From Arthrobacter sp. FW306-2-2C-D06B (GTDB lineage Bacteria > Actinomycetota > Actinomycetes > Actinomycetales > Micrococcaceae), in NCBI RefSeq assembly GCF_021789175.1, contig NZ_CP084560.1:2914001-2978000 (forward strand): a stretch of DNA of 64,000 nucleotides, in the 5' to 3' direction. Of this stretch, positions 48,884 through 57,656 are shown in pieces. Every line of letters begins with the position of its first letter. The stretch's first letter is position 1. The position numbers and the translations under genes are program-made. A model generated the notes under the pieces. It saw only the letters and a program-made list of their open reading frames with translations. It was not told where the DNA came from and did not search any database.

Positions 48884-49552
48884 ATGGCTCCCGATCAGCT
48901 TGATGAGGACGAAAACAATGTGGCGGACATCTCCGCCGTGGACATCGCGGACTGGCGCTTGCGCACCTTTGCCCTGTACGACGACGTCCGCAAGATCGCG
49001 ATGGACGATCCTTTCCAGGCCCATGTGTACTGGCGCCAGGAACGGGACCGCATGTTCGGAACCCACCCGGCCTCGGCACTGACTCCCGCCAGCAAGCAGG
49101 CTTTCTCGGGCCTGCGCACCGCGGACTACGATTCCCGGTTCCGCCGCTATGCCGCCCTTTCGCCGGAAGGCGCTGGCCAGGAGATGAACGTCCAGACCGG
49201 AACCGACGGCGTGGTGCCGTTCGTCCGCCTCGGCACGTTCGACCTCGACGAGCTTGGCTCGCTGGCCGTGTGGCGCCTGCGCAGCTACGGCGGCGGCATC
49301 TTCGTGCCCTTCCGTGACGCCACGGCCGGCAAACCCGGAGGAAGCTACGGCGCCGGCCGCTACTTGCTGGACACCATCAAGGGAGCCTTCCACGGCCTTC
49401 GCGGATCCGGGCAACAAGAGTTCGTGCTCGACTTCAATTTCGCCTACAACCCGTCCTGCGCATACAACGAGGCCTGGGCCTGCCCCTTGGCCGGTCCGGC
49501 GAATCGCCTGGCCGCGGACATCCCCGTGGGGGAACTCTACCTGCCCGTCTAA
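48884..49552 (+). CDS. DUF1684 domain protein
   Basis: 222 residues. ADWRLRTFALYDDVRKIA, then FRDATAGKPGGSYGAGRYLLDTIKGA and the closing LDFNFAYNPSCAYNEAWACPLAGPANRLAADIPVGE; the last block is diagnostic of DUF1684. Cytosolic, of unknown function; a beta-sandwich fold is usual for the family. It is 41 bp before the FAH-like gene on the same strand and possibly co-transcribed. Confidence 0.88.
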   Translation: MAPDQLDEDENNVADISAVDIADWRLRTFALYDDVRKIAMDDPFQAHVYWRQERDRMFGTHPASALTPASKQAFSGLRTADYDSRFRRYAALSPEGAGQEMNVQTGTDGVVPFVRLGTFDLDELGSLAVWRLRSYGGGIFVPFRDATAGKPGGSYGAGRYLLDTIKGAFHGLRGSGQQEFVLDFNFAYNPSCAYNEAWACPLAGPANRLAADIPVGELYLPV

Positions 49553-49593
49553 TCCTGCCCGTCTCATGAGGCCGAAGGACATAGGATGTCTTC

Positions 49594-50442
49594 ATGACTT
49601 CCACACGTGCTCACCGGATCGCCCGGGTCCGCCCGCTCTCCCCCGCCTCACCGGACGAACACTTCTTCGTCGCGAACGACGCCGTCGACTTCGCCTCCGC
49701 AGAAGGCCGGAGCTGGACGGTAGTGGACAGCCCGTTCCCCGGCTCGTCGGCAAACAGCAGCAGTGCCGGGCGTCCGGGTTGGGCGAGAGGCTCTGAGGTT
49801 TCCGAGAACGCGTTCACGTTCCTGGCACCGTCCGTTCCAGCCAACGTTCTCGGCATGGCGCACAACACGGGCCAGCCGGGCCGCGACCTGCCCGCGCAGG
49901 CGTTCCACAAAGCCGCCACAAGTGTCATCGGACCGGGCGACGCCATCGAACTCGCCTCCGATGTCGGCCACGTAGACCCCGAAGCGGAACTGACCGTCGT
50001 CGTCGGACACAAAGTCCGCGGGCTCACACTCGACAACGCGCGCGCCGCCATCCTCGGTTTCACGATCGGCAACGACGTCTCGGCCCGGGACCTGCAAAAA
50101 ACCGACGAACTGTGGCTCAGCGCGAAAAGCCAGGACACGTTCACCCCTGCGGGACCATGGATCGTCACCGACCTCACTGAGGGCGACCTTTCGATCGGTA
50201 TCGTGCACAACGGCAAGGAATTGCGGACGGCCAGCACCGCCGACCTCGGATGGAAAGTGGACGAGATCCTTGTCTACCTCACGTCGTTCATGACCTTGCA
50301 CCCTGGAGACCTGGTCCTCACAGGCTTCCCGGCCGAGTGCGCCAGGATCGAGCCCGGAGACCTTGTGACCTGCCGGGTTGAGGGCATTGGAGAGCTCAGC
50401 AACCCCGTCATCGCAGCATCTTGGGAGAAATTTCCCAGCTAG
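49594..50442 (+). CDS. Fumarylacetoacetate hydrolase family protein
   Basis: 282 residues. The second FAH-superfamily enzyme in this window: VLGMAHNTGQ, the metal-site region DPEAELTVVVGHKVRG, LGFTIGNDVSARDLQKTDELWLSAK, GPWIVTDL and LTGFPAECARIEPGD. The usual GTPxGxG near the end is replaced by GFPAECARI. Hydrolase or isomerase of a 2-oxo acid; substrate unknown. GtrA gene follows after 18 bp. Confidence 0.85.
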   Translation: MTSTRAHRIARVRPLSPASPDEHFFVANDAVDFASAEGRSWTVVDSPFPGSSANSSSAGRPGWARGSEVSENAFTFLAPSVPANVLGMAHNTGQPGRDLPAQAFHKAATSVIGPGDAIELASDVGHVDPEAELTVVVGHKVRGLTLDNARAAILGFTIGNDVSARDLQKTDELWLSAKSQDTFTPAGPWIVTDLTEGDLSIGIVHNGKELRTASTADLGWKVDEILVYLTSFMTLHPGDLVLTGFPAECARIEPGDLVTCRVEGIGELSNPVIAASWEKFPS

Positions 50443-50460
50443 ATATGAAAGGCTTGAGCC

Positions 50461-50952
50461 ATGGAGCCTCCTGCCGTGCCGGCACTTGAGACGCGGCAGA
50501 CGTCCCTTTCCAGGCCAAATACACGCAAGCGCCGCAAAGGCGTGCTGCGCTATCCGGTGGTCAGGCAGCTCATCCGTTTCACCGGCGTCGGGATCATCTG
50601 TACCGTCACCTCGCTGGCGCTGTACGCTCTGTTCCGGCCGTGGATGGGACCCCAGCCTGCCAACGCCGCAGCGCTGATCATCACCTCGCTCATGAACACG
50701 GCCCTGAACCGGCGGCTGACCTTCAAGATCAGCGGCAACCGGAAGAGAGCCCGGGACCACCTGAACGGGCTGATCGTGATCGCCGTGGCGCTGGTCATCA
50801 CGGGCGGGAGCCTGGGCGTGCTGCATGCGTTCCGGCCCGAAGCCACCCTCGAAGAGGATCTCTGGACCACCACGCTGTCCGGATTCGTCGCGACGGCCGT
50901 GCGGTTCACGATGCTGCGGCACTGGATTTTCCGCCGGGCCCGCCACGTTTGA
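50461..50952 (+). CDS. GtrA-family membrane protein
   Basis: 163 residues with four predicted membrane helices after a basic N-terminus. VVRQLIRFTGVGIICTVTSLALYALF is typical of GtrA, which moves or flips polyprenyl-linked sugars. MNTALNRRLTFKISGNRKR is the conserved loop. It ends 2 bp before the second 66-bp palindrome, convergent with the cysteine desulfurase gene. Confidence 0.85.
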   Translation: MEPPAVPALETRQTSLSRPNTRKRRKGVLRYPVVRQLIRFTGVGIICTVTSLALYALFRPWMGPQPANAAALIITSLMNTALNRRLTFKISGNRKRARDHLNGLIVIAVALVITGGSLGVLHAFRPEATLEEDLWTTTLSGFVATAVRFTMLRHWIFRRARHV

Positions 50953-50954
50953 TT

Positions 50955-51020
50955 CCCAACTAGCTCGCATTTGTTGTCGTTTAGAGCCGTCTAAACGACA
51001 ACAAATGCGAGCTAGTTGGG
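50955..51020. repeat. 66-bp palindromic element, copy 2
   Basis: Perfect 31-bp inverted repeat with a 4-nt loop GCCG; arms start CCCAACTAGCTCGCATTTGT. Lies 2 bp after the GtrA stop and 10 bp before the nadS stop on the opposite strand. Same length as the copies at 32581 and 59044. Confidence 0.92.
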
Positions 51021-51030
51021 GTGGGGACGG

Positions 51031-52188
51031 TCAGCGGCGACCGAGCCCCTGCACGCCCCCGACGGCGGCAGCCACGGCTTCCGCGGCTTGCTCCAGTTCC
51101 GCTGACGTCACCGTGGAGTCGAAGCTGAAACGGACAGCAGTGTGGGCCACCTCGGGCTCGATTCCCAAGGCCAGCAGGACCGGCGAGGGAGCGTCGGATC
51201 CAGCAGCGCAGGCCGATCCACTCGAGCACACCACGCCAAGCCGCTCAAGCTCAAGCAAGACCGACTCGCCGCTCGTGCCGGGGAAGCAGAAGGACGCGAC
51301 CGAAGGCAAGCGCTGCGAGGGGTGGCCGGTCAGCACAGCACCGGGCACGGCCTCAAGGACAGCGCGGATGAAGGCATCCCTCAATTCCGAGACACGCCCG
51401 GCCAATTCCGACTGCCCTGCATGGGCAAGAGTCAGTGCCGTGGCCAGCGCAACGGCACCCGCCACGTTTTCAGTCCCGGAGCGCCTGCCCCGCTCCTGGC
51501 CGCCGCCATGGACGAGCGGTTCGAGGCGCAGCCTGCCCTTGGCATAGAGCACCCCGCTGCCCTTCGGCGCGCCAAGCTTGTGGCCCGAGATGCTCAGGGC
51601 GTCCACTCCGAGTTCCCTGACGGCAAGGGGCATCCAGCCCGCGGCCTGGACGGCGTCCGTGTGAAACGGCACGCCCTTTTCCGCAGCCACCTCCGCGAGT
51701 TGCCGCACGGGCTGCACGGTCCCGATCTCGTTATTCGCATACATGATGCTGACGAGGGCTGTCCCCGGACCCAGCACAGCCCGGAGCGCCTCGGCCGTCA
51801 CCACGCCGTGCCGGTCCACGGGGACCACGTCCACCTCGAACCCATGGACGCGTTGCAGGTAGAGCGCGGATTCTTCGACGGCGGGGTGCTCGATGGCGCT
51901 GATGACAACGCGGTTCAGGGCGGGGTCCGCCGCACGCCTCGCGAGGGCGATTCCTTTCACTGCCAGGTTGTCCGCCTCGGTGCCGCCGGAAGTGAAGGTG
52001 ATCTCGCCGGGCCGGCAACCCAAGGCTTTCGCCACCGCTGCCCGGGCACCCGACAACGCGTTCGCAGCAGCTTCACCGAGGCTGTGATGGCTTGAGGGAT
52101 TGCCGAACTCCCCCGTCAGATACGGCCACATCGCTTCGAGGACTTCCCTGCGGACGGGTGTGGTCGCCGCGGCGTCGAGGAAGATCAT
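51031..52188 (-). CDS. nadS: Cysteine desulfurase of the nad operon (NadS type)
   Basis: 385 residues, PLP enzyme releasing sulfur from cysteine. Seen: SGGTEADNLAVKGI (67-80), PLP Lys204 in SISGHKLGAPKG, and the catalytic Cys327 in CSSGSACAAG. Four bases after nadC. In corynebacteria the equivalent gene closes the ndnR-nadA-nadC operon and matures the NadA iron-sulfur cluster; position and content argue for the same role here rather than general IscS function. Confidence 0.9.
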   Translation of the reverse strand: MIFLDAAATTPVRREVLEAMWPYLTGEFGNPSSHHSLGEAAANALSGARAAVAKALGCRPGEITFTSGGTEADNLAVKGIALARRAADPALNRVVISAIEHPAVEESALYLQRVHGFEVDVVPVDRHGVVTAEALRAVLGPGTALVSIMYANNEIGTVQPVRQLAEVAAEKGVPFHTDAVQAAGWMPLAVRELGVDALSISGHKLGAPKGSGVLYAKGRLRLEPLVHGGGQERGRRSGTENVAGAVALATALTLAHAGQSELAGRVSELRDAFIRAVLEAVPGAVLTGHPSQRLPSVASFCFPGTSGESVLLELERLGVVCSSGSACAAGSDAPSPVLLALGIEPEVAHTAVRFSFDSTVTSAELEQAAEAVAAAVGGVQGLGRR

Positions 52189-52192
52189 GGCG

Positions 52193-53089
52193 TCAGCCGA
52201 GAGCCAGGGATCGGTCCGGCGTCACGTCGAGCGTCACGTCCAGGCCCAGGTCCAGCGCGTTGACGCTGTGCGTGAGTCCGCCGATGGAAATGACATCGAC
52301 TCCCGCGGCGGCGATGTCCGCCACAGTGTTGACATTGACGTTGCCGCTCGCCTCGACGACGGCGCGTCCAGCCACCTGCTTCACGCCGGCACGGAGCTCC
52401 TCAAGGGAAAAGTTGTCCAGCATGATCGTGTCCACCCCGGCCGCCAGCACGGGTTCGATCTGCTCGGCACGGTCCACTTCCACTTCGAAATGAGTGGTGT
52501 GGCCCAGCTGGGCTTTGGCGGCCTTGAGCAATGCGGTGAGCTTGGCGGAGTCACCACCGGTCATGACGGCCAAGTGGTTGTCCTTGGCCAGAACGGCATC
52601 GGACAGGCTGTAACGGTGGTTGGCTCCTCCGCCGCAACGCACGGCGTAGCGTTCGAGCACCCGCAGCCCGGGGGTTGTCTTCCTCGTGTCTGTAATACGG
52701 GCTTTGGTGCCGTCGACCAGCTTCACGAACTCGGCGGTCTTCGTGGCAATGGCGCTCATGCGCTGGGCGAGGTTGAGCCCGACGCGTTCGGCGAGCAGTA
52801 CCGAGCGGGCGCGGCCGCTGACCCGCGCGAGGTGGGTTCCGGCGTCGAACGCTTCACCGTCCGCGAGCAGCAGCTCCACTTCGGTGTCCGGGTCGACGAG
52901 CAGCATGGCGTCACGGAACACCGTACCGCCGCTGAAGACCCCCGCAACCCGGGCATTGAGCACGGCGGTGGCGCGGGCCTCGGCGGGAATGAGCAACTGC
53001 GAGGTGATATCGCCACTTGGCGCGTCCTCCGCGAAAGCCCGCTCCAGAATGTCCCGGACGGGTGCAGCAGGGAGGGTCAGGCTAGTCAT
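52193..53089 (-). CDS. nadC: Nicotinate-nucleotide pyrophosphorylase (carboxylating)
   Basis: 298 residues from ATG 53089 (MTSLTLPAAPVRDILERA). Converts quinolinate and PRPP to nicotinate mononucleotide. Seen: LAEDAPSGDITSQ-like start, SGRARSVLLAERVGLNLAQRMSAIATKT, TRKTTPGLRVLERYAVRCGGGANHR, and the C-terminal EVDRAEQIEPVLAAGVDTIMLDN barrel strand. Overlaps nadB by 8 bp. Confidence 0.96.
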   Translation of the reverse strand: MTSLTLPAAPVRDILERAFAEDAPSGDITSQLLIPAEARATAVLNARVAGVFSGGTVFRDAMLLVDPDTEVELLLADGEAFDAGTHLARVSGRARSVLLAERVGLNLAQRMSAIATKTAEFVKLVDGTKARITDTRKTTPGLRVLERYAVRCGGGANHRYSLSDAVLAKDNHLAVMTGGDSAKLTALLKAAKAQLGHTTHFEVEVDRAEQIEPVLAAGVDTIMLDNFSLEELRAGVKQVAGRAVVEASGNVNVNTVADIAAAGVDVISIGGLTHSVNALDLGLDVTLDVTPDRSLALG

Positions 53090-54848
53090 GGACGAGGCTC
53101 GCTTTCCGGCGGATCGTGTATCGCTGAACAATTTCTTCGCGCTGGGTTTCGACGGCGTCACTCCGATAATGCGCCCCGAGCGACCCCTGCCGCGCCCCCG
53201 CAGCCCGCACCAACAACTGCGCAGCGAGGAGCAAATTGGCATCCTCGTGCACGCGCGGATCCGCAGAATCAGGAATCGCTTCAGGGCGTACGACGTCGGC
53301 CCAAGCGTCGAGTGCCTCGGCAGCCTCCCGGAGCAACCCACCAGTCCGCAGAACCCCCGCCTTGGCAGTCATAAGCCGCCTAAGGGCGGTGCGCGAGAAG
53401 GGCTCGGGAACCAGCTCAGGCTGCCAAGCGAGCGCCCCGGCCGGCTCGGTGGTTCCCGAAAGCGCCGTTGTTGCGTGGAGGTCCACGCCGGCCGCCGAGC
53501 TTGCGAGGCGTTCGCCGGCGAGAGACCGGAGCGCAGGCGCCGAGGGAACTAGCGAGTCGGTCACCCCACCGTTGGGCGACTCCTCGCGAAGGAACCCCTG
53601 AACAGCCCGCCGCCCGAACACCAGCCCTTCGAGCAAGGAGTTGCTAGCCAAGCGGTTCGCGCCCTGCACCCCGGTACACGCTACTTCACCGGCCGCGAGC
53701 AACCCGGGAACGGAAGTTCGGCCGAACAGATCGGTGACGACGCCTCCCATCCAGTAGTGGGCGGCAGGGGCAACCGGAACGGGCTCGAGGGTCCAGTCGA
53801 GGCCGGCCTCGCGGGTCCGTGCGCTGAGCGTGGGGAAGCGCTTCTCAAGGAAGCCGTCCCCCTTGTTCGCTTCCACGACCCGCGCGTCAAGGAAGACGTG
53901 ACCGTTGGGATCACCAAGTGAAGCAAGGTGGAGGGCGATGCTGCGGGAGACGACGTCGCGCGGCGCCAGTTCGGCGTCCGGGTGGTATCCAGGCATGAAT
54001 CGCTCGCCGTTGGCATCCACCAGGATGGCGCCCTCGCCACGGACGGCCTCGGAAATGAGGAGCGGATCGGCGCCGAAGGGAGCTGGTTTTCCGGTAGCGG
54101 AGAGGACCATGCTCGTGGGGTGGAACTGGAAGAACTCCAGGTCTGCGAGCTCGGCACCCGCCCGCCACGCGAGCGCGAGTCCGTCAGCAGTTGCCACCGA
54201 GGGATTGGTGGTCTGGGCAAACAACTGCCCCGCCCCACCGGTGGCCAGCAGCACCGCATCGCCGAACACACTCGCAAGGCGGCCGTTGCGCAGGAATTCA
54301 ACGCCTGTCACACGCCCCTCGGACTGGATCAGGGACGTCGCCTGGGCATGCCCCAGCACCTGGATCTTCCCGGCCTCCTGCGCGTCAAGGACCGAAAGGA
54401 TGAGTGCGTTCGCGACCCCGGCACCGGTGGCGTCTCCGCCGGTGTGCAGGATCCTCGGCGCGGAGTGGGCGGCTTCGAGCCCCAAGGCGGGATCGCCGTC
54501 GTCGTCCGCGTCGAATCGGACACCGAAACGCTCCAGCCCCTTGATGTCGAGGCGCGCTTCGGTGCACAGCACCCGCACGGCTTCCTCGTTGCAGTGGCCC
54601 GCGCCGGCCTTGAGGGTGTCCGTGATGTGCGCGGCGACTGTATCACCGGGGGCGGGCTCGTCCAGCACGGCCGAAATCCCGCCCTGGGCAAAGAAGGTGT
54701 TGCTGTCCGCGAGCGCCCCCTTGCTGAGCAGGACGACGTCCGCACCGGCCTCGGCGGCCAGCAACGCGGAGTAGAGGCCGGCGATGCCGCTTCCGACGAC
54801 GGCGAGCCGCCGCCGCGCCGGAGCGCCGGGAATGCGTTCTGCAGTCAT
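53082..54848 (-). CDS. nadB: L-aspartate oxidase
   Basis: 588 residues. FAD enzyme oxidising aspartate to iminoaspartate for NadA. Seen: FAD motif VVGSGIAGLYSA (17-28), FFAQGGISAVL, HTGGDATGAGVANAL, LLATGGAGQLFAQTTNP and the active-site HYWMGGVVTDLFGRTSVPGL. Slightly long at the C-terminus, with Pro/Ala-rich stretches typical of GC-rich genomes. Overlaps nadC by 8 bp; nadA lies 37 bp upstream. Confidence 0.95.
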   Translation of the reverse strand: MTAERIPGAPARRRLAVVGSGIAGLYSALLAAEAGADVVLLSKGALADSNTFFAQGGISAVLDEPAPGDTVAAHITDTLKAGAGHCNEEAVRVLCTEARLDIKGLERFGVRFDADDDGDPALGLEAAHSAPRILHTGGDATGAGVANALILSVLDAQEAGKIQVLGHAQATSLIQSEGRVTGVEFLRNGRLASVFGDAVLLATGGAGQLFAQTTNPSVATADGLALAWRAGAELADLEFFQFHPTSMVLSATGKPAPFGADPLLISEAVRGEGAILVDANGERFMPGYHPDAELAPRDVVSRSIALHLASLGDPNGHVFLDARVVEANKGDGFLEKRFPTLSARTREAGLDWTLEPVPVAPAAHYWMGGVVTDLFGRTSVPGLLAAGEVACTGVQGANRLASNSLLEGLVFGRRAVQGFLREESPNGGVTDSLVPSAPALRSLAGERLASSAAGVDLHATTALSGTTEPAGALAWQPELVPEPFSRTALRRLMTAKAGVLRTGGLLREAAEALDAWADVVRPEAIPDSADPRVHEDANLLLAAQLLVRAAGARQGSLGAHYRSDAVETQREEIVQRYTIRRKASLVHD

Positions 54849-54885
54849 GTGAGGCTCGATTCGACTGGTTGGTACGGGGTGTGGC

Positions 54886-56193
54886 CTAGAGCGGCCGTGC
54901 TGCGAGCATGCGTTCGAGAGCGATCTTGGCGTTGTCCTTGACGGAGTCGTCTACCGTGATGCGGTTGACCACGCGGCCTTCCACCAGTTCCTCGAGTACC
55001 CAGGCGAGGTAGCCGGGGTGGATGCGGTACATCGTGGAGCACGGGCAGATCACCGGGTCGAGGCAGAAGATGGTGTGCTGCGGGTTCTCGGCGGCCAGGC
55101 GGTTGACCATGTTGATCTCGGTGCCGATCGCGAAGGTGGTGGGCTCGGTGGCGGCGGCGATGGCCTTCTTGATGAAGTCGGTGGAACCCGCGCCGTCCGC
55201 CGCGTCAACAACTTCCATGGGGCACTCAGGGTGCACGATGACGTTCACGCCAGGGAATTCGGCGCGCGCCTTCTCGATCTGGCCCACGTTGAAGCGTTTG
55301 TGGACGGAGCAGAAGCCGTGCCAGAGGATGACGCGGGAATCCAGCAGAGTCTGTTCGTCGTTTCCGCCGAGTTCCTTGCGCGGGTTCCACATGGGCATCT
55401 GCTCCAGCGGCACACCGAGGGCCTTGGCGGTGTTGCGGCCCAGGTGCTGGTCAGGGAAGAAGAGGACCCGCTGGCCACGGTCGAATGCCCATTCGAGGAC
55501 TGTCTTGGCATTGGAGGACGTGCAGACGATGCCGCCGTTGCGGCCGCAGAAGGCCTTCAGTGCCGCCGAGGAATTCATGTAGGTCACCGGGATGACCGGG
55601 GCACGGCCTTCGGAATCGGGGGCGGTCCCGAAGAGCTCTTCGAGTTGCTCCCAGCACTCCTCCACCGAGTCCTCGTCCGCCATGTCCGCCATGGAGCAGC
55701 CAGCGGCGAGGTTCGGCAGGATCACGGCCTGGTCCTCGCTGGACAGGATGTCGGCAGTCTCTGCCATGAAGTGCACGCCGCAGAAGACGATGGCCTCGGC
55801 GTCGGGCTTGGTCAGGGCAGCGTTGGCGAGCTGGAAGGAGTCGCCCACGAAATCCGCGTACTGCACAACTTCGTCGCGCTGGTAGAAGTGGCCCAGGATG
55901 ACGGCCCGGTCCCCCAGCGTCTCCTTGGCGGCGCGGATCCGGGCGTCGAGCTCGGCGTCGCTGGCCACCTTGTACTCCTCAGGCAACTGGCCTTGGCGGG
56001 GCGTCGCCTCAGGAGCGTCGTCGGAGCTGGACGCGCCGGGACCGTAAGCCGGGATGCCGGCGAGGGCTTCAGCGAGGTCGTACTCCCACGGGCCCTTGGC
56101 CAGAGCGGGACTGCAGGTCGAGCCGGCCGCGGAACGACCGCTTTCGGCTTCTTCCCGCGTGATCAGCTGGATAGCTGTGTTGACGCTGCTCAT
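54886..56193 (-). CDS. nadA: Quinolinate synthase
   Basis: 435 residues, long-form NadA. Condenses iminoaspartate with dihydroxyacetone phosphate; needs a [4Fe-4S] cluster. Seen: ILGHFYQRDEVVQYADFVGDSF (99-120), FCGVHFMAETA with Cys138, YMNSSAALKAFCGRNGGIVCTSSNA, FFPDQHLGRNTA, Cys295 in GFCSVHKRF, HPEC, and CPCSTM (383-388). Candidate cluster ligands are Cys138, Cys295 and one of Cys383/385. Start overlaps nrtR by 4 bp. Confidence 0.95.
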   Translation of the reverse strand: MSSVNTAIQLITREEAESGRSAAGSTCSPALAKGPWEYDLAEALAGIPAYGPGASSSDDAPEATPRQGQLPEEYKVASDAELDARIRAAKETLGDRAVILGHFYQRDEVVQYADFVGDSFQLANAALTKPDAEAIVFCGVHFMAETADILSSEDQAVILPNLAAGCSMADMADEDSVEECWEQLEELFGTAPDSEGRAPVIPVTYMNSSAALKAFCGRNGGIVCTSSNAKTVLEWAFDRGQRVLFFPDQHLGRNTAKALGVPLEQMPMWNPRKELGGNDEQTLLDSRVILWHGFCSVHKRFNVGQIEKARAEFPGVNVIVHPECPMEVVDAADGAGSTDFIKKAIAAATEPTTFAIGTEINMVNRLAAENPQHTIFCLDPVICPCSTMYRIHPGYLAWVLEELVEGRVVNRITVDDSVKDNAKIALERMLAARPL

Positions 56194-56909
56194 GGTGTAC
56201 TCCTGTTGTCTGGCCCTAGTCCGGGCGTGCCGGTGAAGCGGTAGAGGCGGGGCGGGCGGTGTTTTCCGCCCTGGAGGTAGTCACCGGTTTCCTCGATTTC
56301 CGGCGTTCCCTTGATTTGCCGGCGGAAGTTCGCCGGATCCAGCTGACGGTCCAGGACAGCCTCGTAGACTTCCCGGACCTGCGCCAGGGTGAAGAATTCT
56401 CCCAGCAAGTGATAAGCGATGGAGCCGTAGGCCATCTTGTTGCGCAGCCGCCACAAGGCGTAGTCCACAATCGCGTTGTGGTCGAAGGCCAATTCCGCGA
56501 GCCGGTCTGCCCGGAACCAACGGACGTTCTCGGATTCGTCGGCCAGGGCGGCTTCCGTGGGCTGCACCAGGGCCCAGTAGACGATGGAGACGACCCTTTG
56601 CGCGGGCGATCGGTGCAGGCCGCCGAACGCGTAGAGCTGTTCGAGGTATTGGGGAGCCAGCCCGGTGGTCTCGCGCAGGTTCCGGGACGCGGCATCCTGG
56701 AGGGATTCGTCGTGCTGCAGCGGGCCGCCGGGCAGCGCCCACATGTCTTTGAACGGTTCGCGGATGCGGCGCACCAGCGGTAGCCACAGCGTTGGTCGGC
56801 CGGAGCTTTCACTCGGCCGGAGGGCGAAGATCACCGTCGATATGGCCAACGACGGCGGCGCGAGCCTGCGCTCTGCGACATTGGCGGAGGTGGCGTACAC
56901 GGTATTCAC
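56190..56909 (-). CDS. nrtR: NrtR-type regulator: degenerate Nudix domain plus winged helix
   Basis: 239 residues from GTG 56909; longer frames would read through the operator-like palindrome. N-terminal Nudix domain whose box reads GPLQHDESLQDAASRNLRETTG: the expected REUXEE is RNLRET, so two catalytic acids are missing and hydrolysis is unlikely. C-terminal half is the winged helix seen in NrtR proteins (KMAYGSIAYHLLGEFFTLAQV, LDPANFRRQIKG). Known NrtR proteins sense ADP-ribose or related NAD metabolites and repress NAD synthesis or salvage genes. It heads the nad operon and overlaps nadA by 4 bp, so it controls its own operon most likely. Confidence 0.88.
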   Translation of the reverse strand: MNTVYATSANVAERRLAPPSLAISTVIFALRPSESSGRPTLWLPLVRRIREPFKDMWALPGGPLQHDESLQDAASRNLRETTGLAPQYLEQLYAFGGLHRSPAQRVVSIVYWALVQPTEAALADESENVRWFRADRLAELAFDHNAIVDYALWRLRNKMAYGSIAYHLLGEFFTLAQVREVYEAVLDRQLDPANFRRQIKGTPEIEETGDYLQGGKHRPPRLYRFTGTPGLGPDNRSTP

Positions 56910-56936
56910 CCCGCTTCTTTGCTGTAGGGACGAGAA

Positions 56937-56967
56937 ACTAGTTATAGTCAAAATGACTAGAACTAAT
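56937..56967. promoter_or_regulatory. NrtR operator candidate
   Basis: A 31-bp imperfect palindrome with core TAGTCA-AAA-TGACTA (56945-56959) and outer arms matching at 6 of 8 positions. Centre is about 43 bp upstream of the nrtR start and 34 bp after the lrp stop. Confidence 0.7.
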
Positions 56968-57000
56968 GGTACGACTGCCGGCGCGCAGTGTCCAAATGTT

Positions 57001-57480
57001 TCAGCCCGCATGCTCCTTGGCCGCAGCTTCCAGGAGGGGCAAAGTGCGGCCCTGGAAATGCGTATTCAGCACGATCACCGAGGATGAACGAAGCACGGTC
57101 TTGGTGCCGATGAGCTTATCCAGCACGCGCTGCAGGTCAGAGTTCGATTTGCCCACCACCCGCACCATGAGATCCGAACTGCCGGAAACGGTGTGGACCT
57201 CAATGAGCTCGGGAATGGCGGCCAGGGCTTCGACGACGGCGTCGTGACCCAGGTCCTGGTTGATGGTCAGGGAGCAGAAGGCGACCACAGGATAGCCGAA
57301 GCCGGCAGGATCGGGCTGCGGAACCCAGGGAGCCACCACCCCGCGCTCGGCCATCCGGTCCAGCCGCGACTGAACCGTGGCGCGGGCGACCTTCAAGACC
57401 CTGGATGCCTCGAGAACAGACGCCCGCGGGGAGTCGGTGAAAAATCGCACAATCTTGGCATCCAACTCGTCGACAACCAT
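57001..57480 (-). CDS. Lrp/AsnC-family transcriptional regulator
   Basis: 159 residues. N-terminal helix-turn-helix (DAKIVRFFTDSPRASVLEASRVLKVARATVQSRLDRMAERGVV) and C-terminal RAM/AsnC ligand domain (PELIEVHTVSGSSDLMVRVVG). Forms octamers in the family and responds to an amino acid. Divergent from the amino-acid permease gene 176 bp away, so it probably controls that permease; the gap shows no convincing palindrome to me. Confidence 0.92.
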   Translation of the reverse strand: MVVDELDAKIVRFFTDSPRASVLEASRVLKVARATVQSRLDRMAERGVVAPWVPQPDPAGFGYPVVAFCSLTINQDLGHDAVVEALAAIPELIEVHTVSGSSDLMVRVVGKSNSDLQRVLDKLIGTKTVLRSSSVIVLNTHFQGRTLPLLEAAAKEHAG

Positions 57481-57656
57481 CAGTTTTTCCTACTTCCGCC
57501 CATGGGCTGTACAAATCGGCACTCGATGCCGAGATGTCACACCAGCTTGTAACCATCGTCTCACGAGTGTTTTTCGCCACTTTCCCTCGGAAGCGGTAAA
57601 TTCGATAAGTCCTACGAGGACCAGCTGACAAACCATCCACAAGAAGGCAAACACGA

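Noticed and set aside
32472..51547. Small proteins containing CCRYE/CCRLE-SKRQQ
   Set aside because: The peptide is only the translation of the 66-bp palindrome; the frames have no ribosome-binding site or homologues of known function.
57481..57656. Lrp binding site between lrp and the permease gene
   Set aside because: No convincing palindrome or repeated half-site was seen by eye.
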